Shown here: positions 11,115 to 22,142 of the stretch, in pieces
How the letters are laid out: every line of letters starts with the position of its first letter
Numbering within the stretch: the stretch's first letter is position 1
Source of the DNA: Neocallimastix lanati (nom. inval.)
Taxonomy: Eukaryota > Neocallimastigomycota > Neocallimastigomycetes > Neocallimastigales > Neocallimastigaceae
Length of the DNA: 32,000 nucleotides
Reading direction: 5' to 3'
Assembly: GCA_016946835.1 (NCBI GenBank)
Contig: JACVTC010000004.1
Coordinates: 838,001-870,000 of the forward strand
Notes under the pieces: model-generated
Seen by the model: the letters and a program-made list of their open reading frames with translations, nothing else
Database searches by the model: none
What the model was told of the DNA's origin: nothing
Made by a program: the position numbers and the translations under genes

Positions 11115-13216
11115 AAATAAAATAAAATAAAATAAATAGTAGAATATTTAATATAAAGTACAGATTGAATAAAATAAAATAAAATAAGATAAATAGTAGA
11201 AATATGAATATAAATTACAGATTTAATAAAATAAAATAAAATAAAATAAAATAAAATAAAATAAAATAAAATAAAATAAAATAAAATAAAATAAATAGTA
11301 GAATATTAAATATAAGTACAGATTGAATAAAATAAAATAAAATAAAATAAAATAAAATAAATAGTAGAATATTAAATATAAGTACAGATTGAATAAAATA
11401 AAATAAAATAAAATAAATAGTAGAATATTAAATATAAGTACAGATTGAATAAAATAAAATAAAATAAAATAAAATAAATAGTAGAATATTAAATATAAGT
11501 ACAGATTGAATAAAATAAAATAAAATAAAATAAATAGTAGAATATTAAATATAAGTACAGATTGAATAAAATAAAATAAAATAAAATAAAATAAATAGTA
11601 GAATATTAAATATAAGTACAGATTGAATAAAATAAAATAAAATAAAATAAAATAAATAGTAGAATATTAAATATAAGTACAGATTGAATAAAATAAAATA
11701 AAATAAAATAAATAGTAGAATATTAAATATAAGTACAGATTGAATAAAATAAAATAAAATAAAATAAATAGTAGAATATTAAATATAAAGTACAGATTGA
11801 ATAAAATAAAATAAAATAAAATAAGATATAAAGTACAGATTGAATAAAATAAAATAAAATAAAATAAGATATAAAGTACAGATTGAATAAAATAAAATAA
11901 AATAAAATAAATAGTAGAATATTAAATATAAAGTACAGATTGAATAAAATAAAATAAAATAAAATAAAATAAATAGTAGAATATTAAATATAAGTACAGA
12001 TTGAATAAAATAAAATAAAATAAAATAAATAGTAGAATATTAAATATAAAGTACAGATTGAATAAAATAAAATAAAATAAAATAAGATATAAAGTACAGA
12101 TTGAATAAAATAAAATAAAATAAAATAAGATATAAAGTACAGATTGAATAAAATAAAATAAAATAAAATAAATAGTAGAATATTAAATATAAAGTACAGA
12201 TTGAATAAAATAAAATAAAATAAAATAAGATATAAAGTACAGATTGAATAAAATAAAATAAAATAAAATAAGATATAAAGTACAGATTGAATAAAATAAA
12301 ATAAAATAAAATAAATAGTAGAATATTAAATATAAAGTACAGATTGAATAAAATAAAATAAAATATAAAGTACAGATTGAATAAAATAAAATAAAATAAA
12401 ATAAAATAAAATAATATAAAATAAAATAAAATAAAATAAATAGTTGAAATATAGATATAAAGTACAGATTGAATAAAATAAAATAAAATAAAATAAAATA
12501 AAATAAAATAAAATAAAATAAATAGTAGAAATATAAATATAAAATACAGATGAATAAAATAAAATAAAATAAAATAAAATAAAATAAAATAAAATAAAAT
12601 AAAATAAATAGTTGAAATATAAATATAAAGTACAGATTGAATAAAATAAAATAAAATAAAATAAATAGTAGAATATTTAATATAAAGTACAGATTGAATA
12701 AAATGAAATAGAATAAAATAAATAGTAGAATATTTAATATAAAGTACAGATTGAATAAAATAAAATAAAATAAAATAAATAGTTGAAATATAAATATAAA
12801 GTACAGATTGAATAAAATAAAATAAATAGTAGAAATATGAATATAAAGTACAGATTTAATAAAATAAAATAATATAAAGTACAGATTGAATAAAATAAAA
12901 TAAATAGTAGAAATATAAAGATGAAGTACAGATTGAATAAAATAAAATAAATAGTAGAAATATAAAGATGAAGTACAGATTAAATAAAATAAAATAATAT
13001 AAAGTACAGATTGAATAAAATAAAATAAATAGTAGAAATATAAAGATGAAGTACAGATTGAATAAAATAAAATATATAGTAGAAATATAAAGATGAAGTA
13101 CAGATTAAATAAAATAAAATAAAATAAAATAAAATAAAATAAAATAAAATAAAAAATAAAATAAAATAAATAGTAGAAATATTAATTTAAATACAGATTG
13201 AATAAAAATAAAATTA
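11115..13216 (+). repeat. Composite satellite array 1 (TAAAA pentamer plus GTACAGATTGAA core)
   Basis: About 2.1 kb of tandem units. Each unit is a variable (TAAAA)n block of roughly 4-14 pentamers joined to a core reading atagtagaatattaaatata followed by a(a)gtacagattgaa. Units are about 55-65 bp. A short variant lacks the tagtagaatattaaa part (gatataaagtacagattgaa). Near the right end variants appear with agaaatataaagatgaagta. The array has no coding frame. The same unit occurs in reverse orientation at about 20.5-21.85 kb, so this is one satellite family with two inverted arrays in the window. Confidence 0.93.
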
Positions 13217-13297
13217 AATAAAAAAAAGAGGTTAACTTTTTATTAATATTATTTTATATTTAAGTTTTATATTACTACATATAAGAAAATTTTTGTT

Positions 13298-13408
<111 letters not shown>

Positions 13409-13491
13409 GAAACATTTATATTTAAAATAATATAATAAAAATTTTATACAACCAAAATGAAATATTTAAAAAATTTAAATAATCAATAATA

Positions 13492-13697
13492 ATTATCTTT
13501 CGTAAAACTATAACATTGCCTATCCCTATTTCATTAAAGAATACTATTATTAATAAACATTCTTCAGAGTAACATTAATATTTTTAATAATGAATCTCTT
13601 TTAATTACTGAAAATACTAATAATATTAATAGTAATGTTTTATCATTAAAAGTTGATTCTATTGTTCAATTGATCACAATGAATATTTATTCATTTT
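13492..13697 (+). pseudogene. Degraded coding-like fragment, unrecognised
   Basis: One plus-strand frame from 13492 to 13569 reads I-I-F-R-K-T-I-T-L-P-I-P-I-S-L-K. A shifted frame from about 13568 continues S-N-I-N-I-F-N-N-E-S-L-L-I-T-E-N, ending L-S-L-K-V-D-S-I-V-Q-L-I before an A-rich tract. Codon composition (GAA, TCA, ATT, AAT, CCT) looks like the real exons of this window and unlike the spacer, but a frameshift and the lack of start, stop or splice context argue for a remnant. No family is recognised. Confidence 0.3.
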
Positions 13698-13767
13698 TAA
13701 AAAAAAAAAACAAAAAAAACAAAAAAACATAGTTAATATTAAATAAATTAATTTATTTACAATTAAC

Positions 13768-13801
<34 letters not shown>

Positions 13802-13802
<1 letters not shown>

Positions 13803-14150
13803 ATTGGGATTAATGAGAGAGGAGGACAATAGGACCTCCAAATTCTTTGTTAAATGTATCAGATTCTCAATGGATACTTTGCCATACTGTTTTGGCGTAG
13901 TCGAGGACCTCTCGTTAAGCAAGACTAATATGAAAGACATTTTCTATATACTACTTTATACGATGGGCTTTTTTTTTCAGTGATCTCATGAACTATCATT
14001 GAGGGAGGAACAACTGCATTAATTCTCTCATAGATCTCTGCACTAACAATTATATTGTCTAGCAATAGGAATATTTAACCGTGGCGAGCGAATATCAACT
14101 TCATTTATAGAGAAAAACACATTAGAAAGATGAAAATCGCCTCCATATTA
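13802..14150 (-). pseudogene. Pif1/Helitron-type helicase-like remnant
   Basis: On the minus strand, after frameshifts and stops, one segment reads H-I-S-L-A-*-R-E-V-L-D-Y-A (about 13937-13900), then W-Q-S-I-H-* and F-N-K-E-F-G-G-P-I-V-L-L-S-H (about 13856-13810). This resembles the Walker B / FGG block of Pif1-like helicases, as in Helitrons (D-E-x-S-M ... R ... L-D ... F-G-G-K-x-V-L-L-x-G-D-F-R-Q). Just past it is a T run (about 13770-13801). Upstream on the same strand, coding-like pieces are out of frame: G-D-F-H-L-S-N-V-F-F-S near 14150 and S-A-E-I-Y-E-R-I-N-A-V-V-P-P near 14030. Several stops and shifts make it dead. The family call rests on pattern memory only, and other Pif1-like sources are possible. 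Confidence 0.45.
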
Positions 14151-15270
14151 ATTCAAGAGGTAGTTGATCAACCTTACGTGTATTAGTTCAAATTACTAAC
14201 CACCAGAATAAAAACTGGAAAGGCAATTTATTACATTATTTTGTAAATTAACATAATTTGCATTATTACGTAATAAATTAATATTCTTCATACGTAATAA
14301 AATACAATTTTTTAAAAAAAAAAAAAGAAAATAAAAAATAAAATAAAACCATATATTTAAAATTAGATAAAATGCATATATTATTTATATATTTTTATCT
14401 TTAAAAATCAATTTAAATGATATTTAAATGATATCAGAAAATTATTCAATTAATAAGATATATGATATGATATGATATGATATGATATGATATGATATGA
14501 TATGATATGATATTTAAATAAAATGATAAAAATATTCATTAATAATAAATGATATTACATAAAAATGATAAAAATAAAAAATAATTATTAATGATTAATG
14601 ATTAATATAAAAAAAATATATATCATCTTTTCTAATAAAAATTATTATTAATATTATTAATATTATTAATAATAATCCATATATGCTTTATTATTAATAT
14701 AATTTATGTTTAAACTATCTATGTATTATTATTTAATTCTTTAAAATAATATAAATCATAAACAAAAAAATGTAAATCATATGTTCATATGTAAATATTC
14801 TATGCACCAATAAAATGTAATTATTTTATTTAATACAAAATTAATATACATATATATATATAAGATCGGTAAAATTGTTAATTAATAATTGTATTATTAA
14901 TTATTAATCATCTTATTTAATATTACAAATCTAATATCAATTAACAAATGAATAAATGAAAAGATGTACAACGAATTAATTTAACTATTATTAATAAAAT
15001 TTTAAAAATTTCAAAAAACATATTTAATAACATATATTTATTTAAAAAAAAAAATTATTTAATAAAAAAATAAATTTAATAATTTAACTAATTTTAGTTT
15101 TTCCTTTTTTAAAAAAAAAAAAAAAAAAAATTAATTATTATTAAAACCCACAAAAGGCGAAATAATATTTATTTTATTTTGTTAAAATAAAAAGTAAAAA
15201 TTTAAAAAATTTTAAAGTGTATATATATTTAATTCAAAAATTACAATTAAATCAAAAGAAAAATTTAGAA
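14151..15270. other. Spacer upstream of the membrane-protein gene
   Basis: AT-rich DNA with a (GATAT)n pentamer array at about 14457-14513, short inverted A/T repeats near 14640-14680 and 14880-14905, and A runs at 15051 and 15110. The first 80 bases may still belong to the helicase-like remnant. It should include the promoter of the gene that starts at 15271, but no specific regulatory site can be supported. Confidence 0.55.
14457..14513. repeat. (GATAT)n pentanucleotide array
   Basis: About eleven perfect tandem copies of tatga/gatat within spacer, different in sequence from the TTTTA satellite. Confidence 0.85.
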
Positions 15271-15803
15271 ATGAGAGAACCAAATATCAAAATATTAAAA
15301 ATACTTTCAGTTTTAATGATTGTAATGATTTATATAAAATTTTCACCAAATTATATTATATCAAAATTTTATAATAATAAATATTAATTTCGTAATATCA
15401 ATAAATAATTTTATAATAGGTATTATCTATTCCATATTTTAATGTATTTGGAATTGCACTTTCTATAATGACTTTATATGGACTTCTAAGAGTAATTATT
15501 ATTATATACTTTAAATAATAATTAAAATTAAATAGCATTACATATCTAACAAATATTTTATGATTATAAAAATTTTAGAAAAATAACAATTTACTACAAT
15601 CATTATTAATACCAAATTTATACGAAATTGTAATGATTGTATTATATTTCATAGGATTTTTTATAAAATTAAAATCATCTTATAATGTCAATAATAAACA
15701 ATTGGAAATAATAATTAGCTATGTATTAGTTATTTTAACTATAGTTCAGGCAACAATTCAGGTATTCATTTATAAATTGTCATATATAATATTTTTCAAC
15801 ATG

Positions 15804-15852
<49 letters not shown>

Positions 15853-15915
15853 TATATGTGTATAAAAGTTATTTACTAAAATTCATTGAAATTCTTTTTT
15901 TAAAAATAATAATTT

Positions 15916-15948
<33 letters not shown>

Positions 15949-16483
15949 AAATAAAAAAAGATTTACATCTCAATAAACATCTATAAAATAGTTTTAATAT
16001 CTTATGGTAATATAAAATTTAAAATAAAAAAATTATAATTATCAAATTTTTTTTTTTTATAAAATAAAATTTCTTATTAATAATAATAATTTTATAAAAG
16101 GAGCAAGAGCTGCCAATGAAAATGAATTAATTTTCATATACTCTGTTCAAGAGGAAGTAAGTCGACCTGAAGAAGATCCATTGCCCGCTTACTCACCTCC
16201 AGCTAATAAATTACCTACATATTCTGAAACTCAAGTTAATGTAACTCAAAGAAACGTTACTAATAATGTAGATGTTTCATCTTCTGAAGCTTTATCAAAT
16301 ACCATAACTACAAATGAAGAAGTTAGTACAGATTCTAATAACTCAAATAGCAATACAAATTTAACTTCCCAAGAAAATATTACAGCGGTGGATATCACAG
16401 AGTTAACTCATAATAATTCAGAAATTAGTATAAACCCACCACCATATTCATTATTACCACCCAATAACCCCAATAACCCATAA
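15271..16483 (+). CDS. Multi-pass membrane protein with LPxY/PPxY tail (five exons, 244 residues)
   Basis: Exons by my reading: 15271-15321, 15420-15491, 15579-15761, 15961-16006 and 16101-16483. Each intron begins GT (gtaatg, gtaatt, gtattc, gtaata) and ends AG; phases match and the total of 735 bases gives 244 codons plus TAA. Residues about 9-41 form a hydrophobic stretch (I-L-S-V-L-M-I-V-L-S-I-P-Y), about 53-72 another (Y-E-I-V-M-I-V-L-Y-F-I-G-F-F-I), and about 84-116 a third that could hold one or two passes. The tail from about 119 is hydrophilic, Asn/Ser/Thr-rich, with LPAY (145-148), LPTY (155-158) and PPPY (230-233). PPxY and LPxY bind WW domains of Nedd4/Rsp5 ubiquitin ligases, so a role as a membrane adaptor or substrate of such a ligase is inferred. 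The middle intron carries a 33-base A run and (TA)n. No catalytic motif seen; family unrecognised. The 46-base exon 4 is the least certain piece, supported by phase. Confidence 0.8.
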
Positions 16484-17278
16484 TATATATACATATATAT
16501 ATATATTTAAAATATCTATCTACCAAATTCATAATTATGTAAATATAATTCGACATTAATAATTTCAATCTATTAAAATAATACATGTTTATTTATTGAT
16601 AACAAGTAGTAGTAACATCCAAAAAAAAAAAAAAAAATTATTATTTATGCTGATATTTTAATTATTTAACAATAAATGCACTGATAATTTATGACATAAT
16701 CACATATTAATATACTACTCCATTTTACTTCATATTATTTATAATTAAAGACATAGTTTATTATGTATTTCTAATTTTTAAATTTTACCTTATTTTTTAC
16801 TTTTTTTTTTTTTTATCATAATAAATAATTATTATCAACATTTTGAATTTCTTTTTATACAATAACTATATTATTTACTACTATTAAATAAATTGTTATA
16901 TTTCTTAATATCAAATTACATAAATATTATATACTATATATATACATAAACTAAATTACTTTACATTAAATTTATAAAATTAAATACAATAAATAAAATG
17001 AACATAATTATATACACTTTAATAATAAAGATTAAAATTTAGTATTAAATAAAATCAAAATCAAAAAGAAATTGAATGTACTAATTAATGGTTTATATCA
17101 AGATTAATTAAATTTAAAAATAATTTAATCTTATTTCTATTCAATATAGTTTATACATAATGTTTATATTTAAAAAATAAATTGTAAACCTTTATATAAG
17201 CATAGACTAACAAATAATAAAGAAATAGAATAATTTAAACAATTAAAATGATATACATGTAATAAAATTAAATAAATA

Positions 17279-17309
<31 letters not shown>

Positions 17310-17310
17310 T

Positions 17311-17364
<54 letters not shown>

Positions 17365-17469
17365 TAATACATTTAATATATGAAATTAATGATTATATTG
17401 TATATTTTATAATAAAATTCCTTACAAAAAGTATTTCAATCATAATACATATTAATAAAATTATAATAT
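16484..17469. other. AT-rich spacer, no gene seen
   Basis: Contains the presumed 3' UTR of the membrane-protein gene, A and T runs (16621-16637, 16801-16814), an AAT microsatellite (17280-17307) and a 46-base A run (17317-17362). No coding or RNA signal was recognised. Confidence 0.65.
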
Positions 17470-18260
<791 letters not shown>

Positions 18261-18768
18261 TTATTCTTTCTAATAATAAAAGAACAAAATAAATAACTAA
18301 AGTACTCATAATCATAAATATTTTATGAAAATGATTTTTGATTTATTGTCAATATCAAAAATTTGAAATATATAATGTAAAATTAAATTAACCATATTTC
18401 TTGTTTTTGATAACAAGAAATAAGATTAAACTCATTTACATTATTTTTTCTAAAGATTTCAAACGATTTTTTTTTCTTTGAAAACTTGCCATATTCTACA
18501 ACACATACAACTTCTACTAAATAGAGGGGTGCTTATTGTACTTCTTATTCCTATTGTCATAATGTAATTCATTTTAAATTATAATATAATGTTATTATAA
18601 AAAAAAAATAAAAAAAATAAAAAAGAAAAAAAAAAAAAAATAAAAAGAGAAGAAAAAAAATACTAATAATAATAATAATAATATTAATATTAATATTAAT
18701 AACACTTATAATATTTAATTTATATATATTCTTAATATAGCATATAAAATATATATATATATATATAT
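18261..18768. other. Spacer between the ankyrin relic and the LIM fragment
   Basis: AT-rich DNA with A/G-rich tract 18601-18660, AAT and (TAATAT)n repeats (18663-18700) and a (TA)n run (18749-18768) directly beside the LIM fragment. A GC-richer patch at about 18475-18560 could be a decayed second half of the LIM domain: minus-strand reading includes A-P-L-Y-L-V-E-V-V-C-V-V-E-Y-G-K, reminiscent of a LIM C-terminal half but lacking proper Cys spacing. That reading is weak. Confidence 0.4.
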
Positions 18769-18869
18769 ACATACATCACAAACAAAACAAATAGAATGCC
18801 ATGTTTGACCAAAAGCTTGTATTTCTCCTTCTATGCAATTGATAGGTTGAAGACATTTATCACAGATGG
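18769..18869 (-). pseudogene. Half of a LIM domain (isolated exon or fragment)
   Basis: The minus-strand frame from about 18869 reads T-I-C-D-K-C-L-Q-P-I-N-C-I-E-G-E-I-Q, then A-F-G-Q-T-W-H-S-I-C-F-V-C-D. Spacing C-x2-C-x18-H-x2-C-x2-C matches the first zinc finger and start of the second finger of a LIM domain, with the usual W-H and C-F-V-C. After G-A-T comes gtatgt (18774-18769), a good 5' splice site. Read-through instead gives C-D-V-C, also a valid C-x2-C, before running into a (TA)n repeat. LIM domains bind proteins, often on actin structures or in transcription complexes. The other half and the rest of the gene are not found, and upstream it abuts the rRNA fragment with an in-frame TGA, so it is taken as a fragment. 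Confidence 0.75.
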
Positions 18870-19168
18870 TGTCCGATCAGACCTCAATTTCTCCGATTGT
18901 AGAGGTATAAGGCTATAAACACTTTTTCCTAAAAGAAAGCCACCTTCCAAATACCCTTTTACAACAAAAGAAATTGATGTTGACTTGTTAACGGAAAAAT
19001 GGATAAAGAAAGACTCGAAAAAGAGTGAAGAAAGCTGAAAAGGTCAATACAACACAAAATCAAGCCCTTCGTAATTGATTTTCGGAAAAAAACAACACTG
19101 GTGTCAAACACTTCCCTTTTAACAATTTCAGGTACTGTTTAACTCTCTTTTCAAAGTTCTATTCATCT

Positions 19169-19201
<33 letters not shown>

Positions 19202-19535
19202 TCGCCAATATTTAGCTTTAGATGAAATTTACCACCCATTTTGGACTGCATTCCTAAACAATCCGACTCTTTGAAAATATATCAAAAAGCTAGAAAAAGT
19301 AACCAAATACGGGATTCTCACCCTCTATCATGTCCCATTCCAAGGAACTTTTACTACTCTTCTAACAGAAAACACTTCTATAAACTACAATTCGTCAAGG
19401 TAGAACCTTGAAGATTTCAAATTTGAGCTCTTCCCGCTTCACTCGCCGTTACTAAGGGAATCCTTGTTAGTTTCATTTCCTCCGCTTATTGATATGCTTA
19501 AGTTCAGCGGGTACTTTTATCTGATTTGAGATCAA
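18870..19535 (-). rRNA. 5' fragment of LSU (28S) rRNA, domains D1-D2, truncated
   Basis: The minus strand starts near 19535 with ttgatctcaaatcag, the fungal LSU 5' end. It continues through acccgctgaacttaagcata, the conserved ITS4 primer site (complement at 19478-19497), taacggcgagtgaagcggga, gagggtgagaatcccgt, gcgagagaccgatagcgaac and ttaaacagtacctgaaattg. After a diverged D2 region it stops at about 18870-18890, next to LIM-coding sequence. No 5.8S is seen upstream and no rest of LSU downstream. A few changes at usually conserved sites (for example aaatgaaact after gcggagg) suggest a pseudogene. The exact right-hand junction was judged by eye. The 235 bases upstream (19536-19771) are AT-rich and could include ITS2, but this cannot be shown. 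Confidence 0.9.
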
Positions 19536-19771
19536 TTATCTTAAAAAAAAAAAAATATATATATATATATATAATATTTTTTACTATTAGTATAGTAATA
19601 TTTTAATTCATATTTCATATCTCATGTAGTATATACATTTAATTATAATTTAATATGATATATGATTTATAAATTTGAATTACTTTTATATTTTTTATTA
19701 ATAACTGATAAAATAAAATGGATTAAAAACTTAACCACCTCGTACATTTTCTTTCAAAACAAATCAATATA

Positions 19772-20001
19772 TGTTAAGGAGTCAAACACAAAATGTATGC
19801 TATACACAACACTAATAACAATATTATAATTTATTTAATATATATCTTATTAATAATAATTTTTATGATAATAAGACTCAAAAAAAAAATATTACATATA
19901 ATTTTAATTTTATATTATTAACAAATTATTTATTGCTTACATAATAAAATATATATAATACCGTAATGTACAATATAAGAATTCTTATATATTTCTTAAC
20001 A
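19772..20001 (-). mobile_element. Single 230-bp LTR of a Ty1/copia element (3' LTR)
   Basis: The segment is bounded by perfect 7-bp terminal inverted repeats: tgttaag at 19772 and cttaaca at 19995-20001. Immediately outside the right end lies ttccccctac (20002-20011), whose complement gtagggggaa is a polypurine tract directly before TGTTA on the minus strand. This is the expected order for the 3' end of a minus-strand LTR retrotransposon whose RNase H remnant lies just beyond. TG...CA ends are standard for LTRs. No matching 5' LTR was found, so target-site duplication cannot be tested. The interior is AT-rich with a possible TATA-like run. Confidence 0.78.
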
Positions 20002-20285
20002 TTCCCCCTACATTAGGTATTATATAATATTTTTATTTTATTTTTAATTATTTTTTTTTTCATTCTTTGATAATCAAATTTGTAAAACGTGTCATTTTAA
20101 TAACTGACAAATTCTGCTTCAGCTGTAGCTAAGGTAAAATTTCTTTTGAAGTTGATATTTCCAAGATATTGAACTATTTCCTAATAGAAAAAAATATACA
20201 TGTTTGTTGATCTTCTGGTTTTTTCATCGCTGGAGAAGTCTGAATCTGAATAGGCAATGAACCTTTTATCTTTATTGTAAAATAT

Positions 20286-20322
<37 letters not shown>

Positions 20323-20490
20323 TTCCTTTTAAATATTGTAAAAATGCATTAATGAATTATAATCAACTTCTGTTAGGATTTCACAATCTCAAGAAGCTTG
20401 ATTTATTTCGTAAGCTATATCGTGTCTTGATTTAACTGAGATATATATATATTGTAGAGCACCAAGTAAAGATTTATGTTCATTGTTCAT
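20002..20490 (-). pseudogene. Ty1/copia polymerase C-terminal remnant (RT end and RNase H)
   Basis: The minus strand from about 20478 reads K-S-L-L-G-A-L-Q-Y-I, then S-R-H-D-I-A-Y-E-I-N-Q-A-S and C-E-I-L-T-E-V-D-Y-N-S-L, the typical copia stretch between RT and RNase H. After a 33-base A run (20289-20321, plus-strand T) it continues F-I-A-Y-S-D-S-D-F (about 20261-20235), then D-E-K-T-R-R-S-T-N-M, and A-T-A-E-A-E-F-V-S (20131-20102), the RNase H signature blocks. Stops and frameshifts (A-S-*-D, F-F-Y-*-E, V-S-Y-*) show it is dead. The C-terminal end is shortened: only about 90 bases separate A-E-A-E-F from the polypurine tract and LTR. Upstream coding sequence is missing because the TTTTA satellite array begins about 20503. 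Confidence 0.88.
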
Positions 20491-20502
20491 TAATATTTAT
20501 AG

Positions 20503-21852
20503 GATTTTATTTTATTTTATTTTATTTTATTTTATTTTATTTTATTTTATTTTATTTTATTTTATTTTATTTTATTTATTTATTTTATTTTATTTTATTT
20601 TATTTTATTTTATTTTATTTTATTATTTATTTTATTTTATTTTATTTTATTTTATTTTATTTTATTTTATTTTATTTTATTTTATTTTATTTTATTTTAT
20701 TTTATTTTATTTTATTTTATTTTATTTTATTTTATTTTATTTTATTTTATTTTATTTTATTTTATTTTATTTTATTTTATTTTATTTTATTTTATTTTAT
20801 TTTATTTTATTTTATTTTATTTTATTTTATTTTATTTTATTTTATTTTATTTTATTTTATTTTATTTTATTTTATTTTATTTTATTTTATTTTATTTTAT
20901 TTTATTTTATTTTATTTTATTTTATTTTATTTTATTTTATTTTATTTTATTTTATTTTGTTTTATTTTATTTTATTTTATTTTATTTTATTTTATTTTAT
21001 TTTATTTTATTTTATTTTATTTTATTTTATTCAATCTGTACTTTATATTAAATATTCCACTATTTATTTTAATTTATTTTAATTTATTTTAATTTATTTT
21101 AATTTATTTTATTTTATTTTATTTTATTTTATTCAATCTGTACTTTATATCTATATTTCAACTATTTTATTTTATTCAATCTGTACTTTATATCTATATT
21201 TCAACTATTTTATTTTATTCAATCTGTACTTTATATCTATATTTTAACTATTTTATTTTATTCAATCTGTACTTTATATCTATATTTCAACTATTTTATT
21301 TTATTCAATCTGTACTTTATATCTATATTTCAACTATTTTATTTTATTCAATCTGTGCTTTATATTAAATATTCTACTATTTATTTTATTTTATTTTATT
21401 TTATTTTATTTTATTTTATTTTATTTTATTTTATTTTATTTTATTTTATTTTATTCAATCTATGCTTTATATTAAATATTCTACTATTTATTTTATTTTA
21501 TTTTATTTTATTTTATTTTATTTTATTTTATTTTATTTTATTCAATCTGTGCTTTATATTAAATATTCTACTATTTATTTTATTTTATTTTATTTTATTT
21601 TATTTTATTTTATTTTATTCAATCTGTACTTTATATTAAATATTCTACTATTTATTTTATTTTATTTTATTTTATTTTATTTTATTTTATTTTATTTTAT
21701 TCAATCTGTGCTTTATATTAAATATTCTACTATTTATTTTATTTTATTTTATTTTATTTTATTTTATTTTATTTTATTTTATTTTATTTTATTCAATCTG
21801 TGCTTTATATTAAATATTCTACTATTTATTTTATTTTATTTTATTTTATTTA
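20503..21852 (-). repeat. Composite satellite array 2 (TTTTA pentamer plus core), inverse of array 1
   Basis: About 530 bp of nearly pure (TTTTA)n (20503-21030, with a few 4-base slips and one TTTTG) is followed by composite units. Cores read ttcaatctgtactttatatt then aaatattctactattta, the reverse complement of the array 1 core, joined by (TTTTA)n of varying length. Between about 21131 and 21355 a short-unit block of roughly 43 bp carries ctatatttcaactat in place of the usual segment, six times. Later copies share a tgtgc or tatgc change. Apparent long reading frames rich in I-L-F-Y are only translations of the pentamer. Confidence 0.93.
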
Positions 21853-22139
21853 TATATATATATTTATATTTAAATTATATATTTTTTTTAAATTTAACTA
21901 TTATTCATTTCATCATAAATTTTTATAATTAAATATTTTTTCCGTTCATTTACTTTTCATTTAATCCCAAAATATTATTAATCACCTATTCTTTTATATA
22001 TATATTATAACTTTATTATTAATAAAATATTTCTTATTTCTAAGCACTTTTATAAATGTTAAAGAAACATTAATTAAGTAATTAAATTAAAAAAAAAAAA
22101 AAAATGTTATCTCCTATTCTTTTTTTTTTTTTTTTTTTT
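21853..22139. other. AT-rich spacer, no gene seen
   Basis: A/T spacer after satellite array 2, ending in an A run (22088-22103) and a T run (22120-22141). Nothing recognisable. Confidence 0.65.
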
Positions 22140-22142
22140 TTA

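Noticed and set aside
11115-13216. CRISPR-like array
   Set aside because: Repeat and spacer roles are not separate: the units are tandem satellite with pentamer linkers, in a eukaryotic context, without cas genes.
15633-15917. Separate small ORF ending after an A run and (TA)n
   Set aside because: It is exon 3 of the five-exon gene read through its donor site at 15762 into the intron.
18870-19535. Functional rDNA locus
   Set aside because: No 18S or 5.8S nearby and LSU stops in D2; substitutions at conserved sites point to a displaced fragment.
20483-21932. Long plus-strand reading frames rich in I-L-F-Y-F
   Set aside because: They are translations of the (TTTTA)n satellite; a 15-base cycle gives a five-residue repeat with no start context, splice signals or domain.
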